Assembly: GCA_026168455.1 (NCBI GenBank)
Contig: CM047431.1
Span: forward strand, 57,556,910 to 57,620,909
Direction of reading: 5' to 3'
DNA length: 64,000 nucleotides
Source: Theocolax elegans
Lineage: Eukaryota > Arthropoda > Insecta > Hymenoptera > Cerocephalidae
Shown: one piece after another, positions 25,384 to 36,362 of the stretch
How the letters are laid out: each line of letters begins with the position of its first letter
Numbering within the stretch: position 1 is the stretch's first letter
Notes under the pieces: generated by a model
Databases searched by the model: none
Told to the model about the DNA's origin: nothing
The model's input: the letters and a program-made list of their open reading frames with translations, nothing else
Program-made: the position numbers and the translations under genes

Positions 25384-26451
25384 CGATTTGCGCGGATCAC
25401 CAACGGGCAGTTTGGGATATGCAGCTACAATTTATCTTCCATTACGTACAATTAATTACTTCGCATTTGCAGTCTATTGACGGGTTGCAATCTTAAGTTG
25501 TACATAGTAGTGTTATATATTACGAATAAAAAGTATACACTTTTTATTATATAAATAATAATAATATTGAAGTATATAAATAATTCAATAATAATTTAAC
25601 ATTACTATCGTAGCTATGCAAATGAGTGCTTTAAATCGAATTGTCTTTGTTTGAGACCCAATCGTGTGATTTTAATAAATGGGCGATACGTAAGCTGTGC
25701 AACTTATTCCTTTAAGTCCCAAATTGAGCAATTCGTAATCATTTTTTTTTTGCTTACGAAACAAGATCGAAAAACAATGTACAGATAAAGGTAAGATAGT
25801 TGCTGTTCTCGATTCCACCATCAAATTTCACAAATTTTCAAAGAGAAAAGAATTTTTTTTTAATAACGACTAATCAGTCTAGAATTTAAATTTACAATTA
25901 GATTTCCATTTATCCCAAAATGACGGATCAAACAAAATTTGATTGTATATTTTAAGCTCGATACTGCATCTTCAAAAACCTATAAATAAGTGGCTCTGCA
26001 AATTTTTCGGGAAAGTTTGATTTTGACTTTCGTCAAAAATGAAAATCTGATTGTCAAGTTGCGCGTCCTCAAAAACCTACCTATAAGTATATGTATATAC
26101 TTATTACTAAAAAATATATGCCCAGAGAATTATATAAAATTATAATGAAACGTGTGTATTTTTTATCGTTCTTACGTGTTTTCTATATGATTTGTTACAT
26201 CAGTTATTATAACAATTAATAAAATAGACGAATTCAAATTTTCTTCAAATACGCTATCTTATTGTAACAACGCCAGTATTTGCGTTCTCTGACTAAAATT
26301 AAAATACCCGTACAAACAACTGATAATTTTCAGTATAAAACAATTTTTCCGATTGGTTATATTATTGAAATGACCGAATAACCGAACGCAAAACATCCGT
26401 ATCAGGACAGAGGGAACAAATTATATGAAAAAAACGATTAAAAATTGGAAT
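25375..26451 (+). repeat. Second direct tandem duplication, unit 1 (about 1.08 kb)
   Basis: Runs from GAGAGAAAGGCGATTTGCGC to AAAATTGGAAT and is repeated at once at 26453-27510. The content is AT-rich and non-coding. It carries about 26 bases (starting TACTGCATCTTC near 25962) that are missing from unit 2. Confidence 0.88.
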
Positions 26452-26452
26452 C

Positions 26453-27510
26453 GAGAGAAAGGCGATTTGCGCGGATCACCAACGGGCAGGTTTGGATATG
26501 CAGCTACATTTATCTTCCATTACGGTACAATTAATTACTTCGCATTTGCTAGGTCTTATTGACGGGTTGCAATCTTAAGCTTTGTAGCATAGCTAGTGTT
26601 ATATATACGAATAAAAGTATACACTTTTTTTATTATAAATAATAATGAATATTGAAGTATATAAATAATTCAATAATAATTTAACATTACTATCGTAGCT
26701 ATGCAAATGAGTGCTTTAAATAGAATTGTCTTTGTTTCGAGACCCAATCGTGTGATTTTAATAAATGGGCGATACGTAAGCTGTGCAACTTATTCCTTTA
26801 AGTCCCAAATTGAGCAATTCGTAATCATTTTTTTTTGCTTACGAAACAAGATCGAAAAACAATGTACAGATAAAGGTAAGATAGTTGCTGTTCTCGATTC
26901 CACCATCAAATTTCACAAATTTTCAAAGAGAAAAGAATTTTTTTTTAATAACGACTAATCAGTCTAGAATTTAAATTTACAATTAGATTTCCATTTATCC
27001 CAAAATGACGGATCAAACAAAATTTGATTGTATATTTTAAGCTCGAAAGTGGCTCTGCAAATTTTTCGGGAAAGTTTGATTTTGACTTTCGTCAAAAATG
27101 AAAATCTGATTGTCAAGTTGCGCGTCCTCAAAAACCTACCTATAAGTATATGTATATACTTATTACTAAAAAATATATGCCCAGAGAATTATATAAAATT
27201 ATAATGAAACGTGTGTATTTTTTATCGTTCTTACGTGTTTTCTATATGATTTGTTACATCAGTTATTATAACAATTAATAAAATAGACGAATTCAAATTT
27301 TCTTCAAATACGCTATCTTATTGTAACAACGCCAGTATTTGCGTTCTCTGACTAAAATTAAAATACCCGTACAAACAACTGATAATTTTCAGTATAAAAC
27401 AATTTTTCCGATTGGTTATATTATTGAAATGACCGAATAACCGAACGCAAAACATCCGTATCAGGACAGAGGGAACAAATTATATGAAAAAAACGATTAA
27501 AAATTGGAAT
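26453..27510 (+). repeat. Second direct tandem duplication, unit 2 (about 1.06 kb)
   Basis: Collinear with 25375-26451. The last ~750 bases look identical to unit 1, while the first ~250 bases differ by many single-base insertions or deletions. The 85-codon frame here is interrupted in unit 1 by such indels and has no known domain, so I do not call a gene. Confidence 0.88.
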
Positions 27511-27659
27511 ATTTGAAATAAAATATAAATAATATACGGTCCGCCTGACTAAACTCGTATCTCGACTACTCGGTAGTACAATATTTCGGTCTCTCCCTTC
27601 GAATCGTAGAATCCACTCGAGGTAAATTAGCGCGACGCAGTCTCGTGACAATGCGTCCA

Positions 27660-27691
<32 letters not shown>

Positions 27692-28980
27692 AGAGAGAAG
27701 CGGAATAGAAAGTAAGAAAGAAAGTTCGAGCTCGATTAAGTGGAGGGAGTAAGCTCCGGAACAAACTTCCAAGAGGGAACGGACTAGAAAACTTTTACTA
27801 CTCGCCTTTTATTTTCTTCGTCCCCTTTACCCAACCTTTATTTACGAGGACTTTGTGTATAAACATCCACCCACCCATACACGTATATATTTATATTTAT
27901 ATATTTATATTTATATATACACGCTTGTGCGTGGGTGTGTAACTTTGTGCGACTCGCAAATCCTCACGCTTTCTTTCCTTCTTACCTTTTTTATTCTCAA
28001 TCCAAATTTTTGTTTTTCGACATTCTTTTTTCTTTTATTCAACAATGCGTTTCTTTGTAAATAAAATATATAAGCAATGTGTGTACTTTGAAATCAATTT
28101 TAAGTAACAGATTGTAAATAGATATCTTTTTTTTACGACGAGTATGTTACCAATATTGTTCATCGATAAATTTTCTTAAAATGTAGTATAATGATAAGCA
28201 AACGAGAGAAGTCGTATAGGTTAGCCAACGCGATTCTGCTATGAAATGAACCATATATTGCTTACGGTTAACGTGTTCAAATCAAACCGAAGCCTTTCGG
28301 TGAATATCAATAATAAACATTTGATACAAATATTTTTAACTATTATCAGCCATTCAATTGTCAATATTACAAATATGTTTATGCATACGAAAAATATTTA
28401 ATTTTTATCTTTTATAACGTAATAGTAATAGTACCTATATAGCGCTTCACAAATATCGATATTCGTAATAAAATTTTATTTGCTTTTAATAAGAATGTAT
28501 GTATAGCCTGAAGCAAATGTAGTATTCCCATCAAAACCTGGGTTAATTAACGAAAGTTTAATTATTGTCTGTTTGAATCAATGTAATATTTAAAAAAATG
28601 TTTCGTTAAAAATTATTATATTCGTTACTATAAAATCAAGTGCGTCCTTGCTTTACCACAAAATATATGTTTTATTCTTAAACTTTTCTAAATATTCCCA
28701 AATTTTTTTCTCACCGTGGAATAACAAAGGATGTCATATCACATGTACGTATATATATTATATATATAGTATTAGAAGTGATTCTTTGGCTTAAATGCGA
28801 CGCATTTACTATTAATGCGGAAAGTTTTGTACGCAACTTACTCCACGTGACTTAATATTTAAACGCATACTTACATTAAATGCATGAGAAATCAACCGCT
28901 ATTACTTAATAGTTAACTCACAGTATTTATGTTTAAATCTATATTTCTAATAGTAACAACAAAATAATTATTATAATCCT
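27511..28980. other. Non-coding region with GA repeat
   Basis: A moderately GC-rich part at about 27530-27800 surrounds a GA/GGGA repeat at 27660-27699; the rest is AT-rich. No gene recognised. Confidence 0.5.
27660..27699. repeat. GA microsatellite
   Basis: GA units with GGGA interruptions at the 3' side. Confidence 0.88.
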
Positions 28981-28981
28981 A

Positions 28982-29108
28982 ATAGAAAACTGACTATAAA
29001 CGTAACGTTTTTTAAGTCAAAAAATGGTCATGTGCTATAAAATACCCAATAAATGCCCAATTAATGACCAAATTAGTTTTATTTAACGTTCAAATGGTAA
29101 ATTTCCAC
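28982..29108 (+). mobile_element. MITE of the GTAGAAAT family, copy 4
   Basis: Same orientation as 3063-3191 and about 127 bases long. The interior matches closely (AACGTTTTTTAAG, AAATACCCAA, ATGCCCAATTAATG). The left end has mutated to ATAGAAAACTG and the right end to TTTCCAC, with TA on both sides (28980-28981, 29109-29110). It looks older than the nested copy at 10164. Confidence 0.85.
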
Positions 29109-29110
29109 TA

Positions 29111-32100
29111 TAGGGAAATAATTAAATAGAAAATGGATGTTTAGAAATAATAATTAATAGTAGGGTTTTTAGTATCAAACAACATTTATTATTTTAAAAT
29201 ATTTTATTTTATTTAGTTAATATCTCTTATTGATGTAACGTTACGATCATTAGGAATAACGTGAATTTTAAAAAGTTTACAGTGATAATCAAAATTTAAG
29301 GTTATAAATACTCTTCGCTTAAGGATATAATATAATATAATAAATATATTTCCATTATATTAAAATGCATTTAAATTAATAATTTGAAATTTAAAATATT
29401 TGTAAATATTTAGATTAAAATTTTTGTGTTAAAAATAGAAAATTATTTCTTGTTTAGAAGAAAAAAATTACTTTAAGTTTCTAGAGATTTTAATTATTAA
29501 GACTCGAAAATTTAAAGTAACTTCCTGTAAGATTTAAATATTAATATTAAATATATTTGTGGTAAATAGATATTATGTTTGAATAAATAAATTTCCATTC
29601 CCTGTAAATTCTAATTATTTTTTATCTTTAAATAAATGCGCATGCGACTCAAGTATTGAGAAAGTTAAATAATTTTCACGTTTCGCGATAAACGTTAACG
29701 ATTATTTATTATTATCTCTCCGAAAGTAAAGTTCGGAATCTCCGTTTATATAGAAACAGAAAATGCCGCAACTTATATAATAGGAATAGTCGGCCGAGGT
29801 TTCCTCATTTTCCACATTCTTGGATTTGGCTCCCTCGGACTCGTGTACATATGTATTTCTCCCTCCTCAACACACGAATCTCGCGATACAGAGTCCCACG
29901 AAAATGCGACGATTTTATCGTATATATATATATATGGGTTTGGGGATCACCGTGGTTCCTACTCACCGCCTAACCCCACCTATTATTCAATTTACGATTA
30001 TTTCGAACTAACTCGATTATTCGAAGTGATACGCTAATTTAAGATTTTATGAAGATACTCTTTCGTTGTCAAGGATTGCGAAAATCCATAAGTTCAAATA
30101 TTGCCTCGAGTAAAAAATTACTAATAATTAATTTGATCATTTTTAATCAAGTTAAATGTAACGTATCGAGAGTGAACATTATGACCTCGATATTTTAAAT
30201 GAGTTTGATATTTTCAAAACACAGTAATTTTTAATAAATAACAAAAGCAATCTTAAAAAAGAACCAAAAAGGATTAACCTCAATTTTATCAATAGTTTTC
30301 GGTAACTTTTTGAGTGTAACACGATGACAGAGAGTGTTAAACAGCCAGACGAATTTATGTAAGGTTATGTTTGTCTGACACTTTACGTTTCATCTAAATG
30401 ATATCACAAATTTTCTTCTCTGTTCAATCGCTCAATGAAGAAAGATGAATACTGTTATCATGGGTATGACGATTCAAAGATTGGTTAATCCGATAACCGA
30501 ATTCAAATTTTCAAACTATTAGTCTATATTTTGAACAAACACACTTCTCCTTTTTTTAAACTCAAAGATTCACAAATCGACGTTATCTTCCCTTACTCTT
30601 GGTCGTGCATGACTGATTAGAGGTTGGAAATTCGGTTCTCAAGTTCGACGATAACAAACCTCGTATAGGGACTATCGCGAGAGTATAGATTTCACGTATC
30701 AACTGTAAACAACGAGTTTATTATTGAAATGTATAACTTTATTTCAAATTACGAATCAACTGTACCAAACTAGATGAATTCGTATAATATTTCTTAAATT
30801 ACTTATCGATTAAAATGCATAAAAAATAATGAATATCTGCACTGCAGTTAGCCCAAGAGCTCCCGAAGTTACAACTGAGAACGCGAAAGACGAAACTTGG
30901 AAGTTTTAGGGCAAGTCCTTTCGACGGAGAAGATTCAAGGCCTCGCGACGATGGATACTAGAACGCACACAGTTTTGTATTTAATCGTAGAGAGTGCGCG
31001 CTTCGACCACCACGGAAGTCTTGAGTCTCCAAACCGAAGAGTACCCTCGACGTTTCGCAAATATTCGGTGCTCCTCGAGGCCGTTCGTTAACGAACCTAA
31101 TTAATTAAGGGGCCTCGACGACGGGGCTCTCTCACTCTCGCGAGATTACTACTCAAATACAAATTTTCCTATCTTCCATCGTATGCAGAATTATTCTATT
31201 TCTTTGTTTTCAATTTTTCTCTACATATTTGATTGTCGCCTACTGTCAGTAAGCTCTATTCACCTATGAAAAAATATGAACTTATGGCAAATGATTCTCA
31301 TTAGCTGTTAACGAATTTAGATTGAATTGTGGACGAATTGAATATTGATTGACAGATAATTAATTCCTCATTTATATAAAAAGTTTTGAGCAAATGATAC
31401 GTTTATTAATAGTTAATACCAAGTTCATTTTGGGTGATTGAAATATATATTTCCGGTCAATCTTTTTCATTTATATATAGTTTTGTATTACGCAATTGTA
31501 TTACACTAATGTGAATATAATTAATATACAAATCATCGTGTGTATAAAAACATTTTTCTTTTTCAATTTCATGCGGACATCAGTACTAGGGATTATGTAC
31601 TTATAATACATCTATATTTCATTGTCATAGATTAATCAATTCAAATATTTTGTTAAAGTAAATAATTTTTAAAACATTCCACTTTTGAGATTAGATTGGT
31701 TTAGCAAACGCACACAATTACTCTTTACATTGTTTGTAAAGAATGTACATTTGATATTTTATCTTTATAGTCATGTATTGATTAAAAAATAAATCGCACT
31801 CGAAATCATGTTCGAAATGTCGGAAAGCCGACGAGCGTTCGACGAAACCGGCAGATATTTTCACGTCGCAACAGCAATCCCGCATGCGCATAAGGACCTT
31901 GCACGACGTCAGTATTTTTATACACTCGTGTTCATTAACTATTAAGTCATTTCAATCGATGCAGATTTATCAAAGTTTTATTACAATGAGTATATAAATA
32001 TGTTGTACAGGTAAAGGGGCGCATCAACTATTTACGGATACGTATTTAAATATACTCAAATATTCATTAACTGTTTATATATCACTTATCAGTACTCAAA

Positions 32101-32310
32101 GTTTAATATAAACTTATAGTGTATTAATAATTATTAAAATACTTAACCTGAATATATGTTAAATGTAAGAACACATTTTTTGTTTTAAATATTAGAAATA
32201 AGACGACATATTAAATGTTAAATAATAAGATATTCTTCATGATCAAGCAAGAAAAAATAATATTTTAATAAATAGACAATTTGTTCACAAATATTTTAAA
32301 CTTACAAGGA
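29111..32310. other. Non-coding region, AT-rich with one GC-rich block
   Basis: Very AT-rich to 29650; a short GC-richer piece at about 29780-30000; a GC-rich block at 30840-31140 (separate entry); a second small GC-richer piece at about 31800-31930. No exon or RNA gene recognised. Confidence 0.5.
30840..31140. promoter_or_regulatory. GC-rich block, possible regulatory DNA or non-coding exon
   Basis: About 300 bases of clearly higher GC content, with repeated TCGACGA-, CTCGAGG- and CTCGCGA-type words. A 64-codon plus-strand frame is open but begins at a non-ATG codon and shows no known domain. Confidence 0.25.
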
Positions 32311-32968
32311 GAATATCATATGTTTGAGAAACGGATCGTGCCTAGCTTGTAGAATATGTTTTCAAATATAAAAATATAAAAATATATCCAGAGTGCACAC
32401 CCTAACAATTATTTTTACGAAAGTTATACGCTATTAAAACATAATTTATAAATAAAGAGGCTTTACTTTAAACGCTTGTAATTGGTAACCTATTAATTAT
32501 TGACATTCAAACTAAAGTTTAATGAAAAGGCAAGATACGATAGATAGAATTTAAAACAAAATATCCATTAGAATGGAGCAAAATTACAGCCGAATGAAAA
32601 ATTAAAAGAATATTAACAAAAATTCAGAACTACAAATTTTATTGATTTTTTAAGCTAAATTTCTTTCGGATTCTTAATTCGACTATAAATTTACTCTATT
32701 ATAATGGATTTGAGCGTATTATTTTTTAAATTATATCCATTTTAACTCAGCTTTTCATTAAAATTTAGTTTGAATGTTGATATTTGATAACTTACTAATT
32801 ACAAACATTTAAAATGAAGCCTCTTTTTTTGAAAATTTTGCTTTAATACCGTATAACTTTCGTAAAAATGATTGTTAGGGTCTGCGGCTATGGCTTTATT
32901 TATATTTTTATATTACAAAAATATGTGCTACAATATGGGCATGATTCGTTCAAACATATGATGTTCTT
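32311..32968. mobile_element. Foldback element of about 0.66 kb
   Basis: The two halves are imperfect reverse complements. The left half contains ATCATATGTTTGAG near 32315, CCCTAACAATTATTTTTACG near 32400 and GAGGCTTTACTTTAAA near 32457. The right half carries the complements near 32956, 32872 and 32817, in mirror order. Arms are about 300 bases and the centre is near 32640. It is non-coding. Arm divergence is clearly larger than in the hairpin at 59828-60365, so it is likely an older foldback MITE. Confidence 0.75.
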
Positions 32969-34174
32969 CATGTTAGTACATATATTGACTCGATGAAAAT
33001 GGTGTAATTCAAATTCCCTGAGCTCTTAAAATTATCGACTATTTATTACATCAAGTAGTATTTCATAGAAAAATCAACAATGATCACTCATTTTCTATCG
33101 TACCCTCTTGTTTTACAAAATTTATTTAAATATATTTCTTTATTTAAAATATTAATTATACGATTAAAACGTGTTCTTGTTACTTGGTTATTGTTATTAA
33201 ATTACCCATATTATGATATATGCTGTTGATAAATCACCGATTCGAAATAGTTGCAGAATTACTTAAATCGCGTTTACTTGTAAATCTTGGGATGAGAAAT
33301 CTCTAACATACATATACCTTTCTGATAGTTGGAGCTATTTTGCGAGTTGAACGCCCACCAATATATATCTGCGGCAATTTTTTAAAGAAACGGAAAAAAA
33401 AGTCTGCCGTGCCTCAAACTCCTGTGATGTAGATCTTACCCTCTCCCCACTCGTCTCTGATCCCTGCCTCTTGCCCCTCGGGTCATAAAATTCGAGCTCT
33501 CTTCCAAGTCTGTAGCACCCGTGAAAGCCCGTGGGAGAGATTTGATTGGCCGCGGGTCGGTACAATCTATGGAACCTAACGCGCAGCTGCCTCGCGATTT
33601 CCGACGTCCATCGCGTAAATGCCGCCGGGAATAATGACGTTTACGGGTTTTACGCGGGCATAAACCTTCCCTTCCCTTCCCTCCCTTCATGAGAATCTTG
33701 CGATTCATCGATTTTGGATAATAACGCCGCGCGAGGATAGAACGGTGCATTACCTTTTTGGCACTTTCTTTTTTATTTTTTAACTTTTTTTGCTTTTCAA
33801 CCAATCGGTGCATTCGGTATAGTTTTAATTACTTTTAACGTGAAACATCGCGAGTACTTATAATGTTTTATTAACGCAATATCATACATCTAACTTCAAA
33901 AATGTGAAATTTTGTAGATAAAATATGTGAAACTTAAAATGTAAAAAAAAATTCGTACGCTTTGCTTAAGTAATGTAGATCAAGTTTACAAAGCAATATT
34001 ATCGAAATAAATAAATTGTAATTAATAAATAGTAAAAATAATGTCTTTTCGTCGGTAACGTTTGGGTATATTAAATTCAAGGTACGTGTTTACCCAAAAA
34101 TCTAAATAATTTAAGAAAAAATGTTTAAAATATTTTGGTTCAGTTTAGCGTTACAAAAAGAGCAAATGCTTTTT
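32969..34174. other. Non-coding region with a GC-rich block
   Basis: AT-rich apart from 33410-33720, which is GC-rich and contains AATGACGTTTAC and GGCCGCGGGTC words and a TTCCC-rich run. Open frames on the minus strand across it are basic and low-complexity and are not credible as protein. Confidence 0.45.
33410..33720. promoter_or_regulatory. GC-rich block, possible regulatory DNA
   Basis: Locally high GC and CpG in AT-rich DNA, including a TGACGT half-CRE-like word near 33636. Function is inferred from composition only. Confidence 0.22.
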
Positions 34175-34176
34175 TA

Positions 34177-34575
34177 AGGAGGTGGCATACCCGGTAGGTT
34201 ACCGACCGTGCAGAAGAAGATAATTATTATACATTTATATAAAATAATATGGAATTTTATGCAAAACCCGAATATAAACGCATTAGATATATTTAAATAA
34301 CGATCAGACATCGTATGCTGCCTCCGTAGCTGATCAGCACCGATTTGGGAACATAAAAAGAGCGACGTTAAAATAATAAAAAATAGTTATTTAAATAAGT
34401 TATTCTACAAAGTTTCAGGCCAATAAGATAAAGACACCCCAAAAAATTTCTGATGCAGATAATTCTCTAATGCTTCTGTATAAGCGTCTTCCTTAAAATT
34501 GCATATATTTTTTAATATAAAAGTGATAATTACATTTTTTTGCTCGGTCGGTATCCCACCGGGTATGACATCCCC
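34177..34575. mobile_element. About 400 bp inverted-repeat DNA element (MITE)
   Basis: The left end AGGAGGTGGCATACCCGGTA, continuing GGTTACCGACCGTGCA, is mirrored on the other strand at the right end by GGGGATGTCATACCCGGTGG continuing GATACCGACCGAGCA. The inverted repeats are about 36 bases. TA borders both sides (34175-34176 and 34576-34577), a tentative target duplication. The interior is AT-rich with one GC-richer patch near 34305-34350 and has no transposase. The copia element inserted 29 bases beyond its right end. Confidence 0.7.
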
Positions 34576-34599
34576 TAGTATCTATCACATTCCCTTAAA

Positions 34600-34604
34600 G
34601 GAAC
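34600..34604 (+). repeat. Target-site duplication of the copia element, left
   Basis: GGAAC, repeated at 42307-42311. Five bases is the usual size for copia integrases. Confidence 0.9.
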
Positions 34605-34858
34605 TGTTGGGATTATGTGGTAGGAATTGTAAAATAAGCGCAGAGTCGAATATGTTATAATAAAGTGTTTATTATAATTATAACTAAATATATGAAAGAA
34701 TAACAAACTGTAATATATATCTATATATGATGAACGCGACCGCTCGGGATGACTGTTCAGTCAAGACTGACTCTATGCAACAAGTGGGGCAGCGGCAAGC
34801 GATCGCAGCGCCGACTTACAGCGATGACGATTGCTAATATATACGCTTAAATCTAACA
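34605..34858 (-). repeat. 3' LTR of the copia element
   Basis: Same length as, and no visible difference from, 42053-42306. AATAAA on the minus strand (complement of 34678-34683) would provide the polyadenylation signal. Confidence 0.95.
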
Positions 34859-34870
34859 CTCCCTCTCAAT
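34859..34870 (-). other. Polypurine tract of the copia element
   Basis: On the minus strand ATTGAGAGGGAG directly abuts the first base of the 3' LTR, the position where plus-strand DNA synthesis is primed. Confidence 0.85.
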
Positions 34871-35032
34871 CTAAGAGCTGTATGTGAATTTTGGTTTTTT
34901 ATCACAGCTTAGTAGGTTGCAGATGATTTCTGCGGACTTTTTTGTCCTTTTATTCTGGGCTCGTTGTCTCTCTCAATCGTCCCAATTTTCATCCTCCAAT
35001 TCATTGGATTGATCTGAAACATAAAAATATTA

Positions 35033-36322
35033 TTAGTCTCTACTCATATTAAGTATTTGTAGAGTAAGTCTCTTATGATTAAACGTGCTTAATGGTTTAG
35101 TAAATATATCGGCTAGTTGATTAGTGGAACTAATCCATAGAACGTCTATAAATCCTTTATTAATGCACTCTTTGATATAATGTTCGCGTCGTTCTACCAT
35201 GTGTCTCAGTCTGTTACTACCACTGGTTTTTGCACATGCTAAAGCTGCCATATTATCGCAATATAGCTTCATTGGTTTTATCTGACAGTCTAGTATTCCT
35301 TGAATTGAATTATACAAGGACATGAGTTCTTGACATGTCTCGCTCATAGCAACGTACTCTGATTGACAAGTAGACAGCGCTACATTCGGTTGCTTATGCG
35401 TTCGCCAAGCTATCGAGTCATCAAACAGTCTTATAACGTAACCGCACGTGGTTTCCGAATTTCTGCAATCCGTCAAGCTTGCATCTGAGAATGCAGTCAA
35501 GCCGTCTTGTTTTGCTTTGTATGTTAAAGCGTAATCTCTTGTTCCAGATAAGTACTGAAACACTCGTTTGACCATACACCACTCATTATGTGTAGGATTT
35601 ATTTGATGTCTGCTCAAGACATTTGTTGCATACGATATATCCGGTCGTGTAGAGTTTGCTAAGTACAACAAGGAGCCTATGGCTTCTCGATACTGTCTAT
35701 TAGTCACTGTCTCATTTTTATAATTATTTTCCTCTCTTTCTTTCCTTTCTTTATTATTTACCTGATTTGTTATCATAGGTGTGGATACCGGTCTGGTCTT
35801 TTCAAATCCGAATCGATTAAGCATTTTATTTACAAATTTCTCTTGGCTGATTTTCAAAATTCTCTCTTTACTATTTCTCTCGATTTTCATACCTAGGAAC
35901 TCTTTGGGTTCACCTAAATCTTTTACGGAAAATTCTTTACTCAAACTGTCTACGATTTTATTAATTTCATTAATATTTAATCCTGCTAGTATGATATCGT
36001 CTACATACAACAAAACTAAAATTATTTCTTTATCTAGATGTTTAATATAAAGGCAAGGATCTATATCACTCGATTTAAATTCCAGTCTATTCATAATTAA
36101 TGAGAATTTATCATTCCATTTCTTTGGACTGATCTTCAGGCCGTATAATGATTTCTTTAATTTCCACACACAGTTTTCTCGTGTTTGCATGTCAACATCT
36201 GCTCCTTCCGGAATTTCCATATATATTTCTTCGTCTAACTCGCCATACAGAAACGCAGTTTCTATATCGAGTTGTTTTAACTTCAAATTGAATTTATTTG
36301 CAATTGCAAATATTGCTCTCAC
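35033..36322 (-). CDS. Copia gag-pol, part 2: reverse transcriptase and RNase H
   Basis: A 429-codon frame continuing the polyprotein after the frame change. QLDIETAFLYGEL near residue 20 and the catalytic YVDDIILAG near 107 are the reverse transcriptase core of copia elements. The thumb region has GSLLYLANSTRPDI near 216. RNase H follows with FSDASLTDC near 280, QSEYVAMSE near 319 and LYCDNMAAL near 352, and the conserved IFTKPL close to the end. The frame stops about 175 bases before the 3' LTR. The reading-frame start shown is not a real initiation codon; the reverse transcriptase lies open upstream to about 36362 in this frame. All catalytic acidic residues appear present. Confidence 0.93.
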   Translation of the reverse strand: MRAIFAIANKFNLKLKQLDIETAFLYGELDEEIYMEIPEGADVDMQTRENCVWKLKKSLYGLKISPKKWNDKFSLIMNRLEFKSSDIDPCLYIKHLDKEIILVLLYVDDIILAGLNINEINKIVDSLSKEFSVKDLGEPKEFLGMKIERNSKERILKISQEKFVNKMLNRFGFEKTRPVSTPMITNQVNNKERKEREENNYKNETVTNRQYREAIGSLLYLANSTRPDISYATNVLSRHQINPTHNEWCMVKRVFQYLSGTRDYALTYKAKQDGLTAFSDASLTDCRNSETTCGYVIRLFDDSIAWRTHKQPNVALSTCQSEYVAMSETCQELMSLYNSIQGILDCQIKPMKLYCDNMAALACAKTSGSNRLRHMVERREHYIKECINKGFIDVLWISSTNQLADIFTKPLSTFNHKRLTLQILNMSRD

Positions 36323-36362
36323 TAAAGATAGTCTAGAGATTGGAGCGTACGTTTCTCTTAAG

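Noticed and set aside
26701..26958. 85-codon frame inside the second tandem duplication
   Set aside because: The unit 1 equivalent is broken by small indels, there is no domain, and the duplication itself is suspect.
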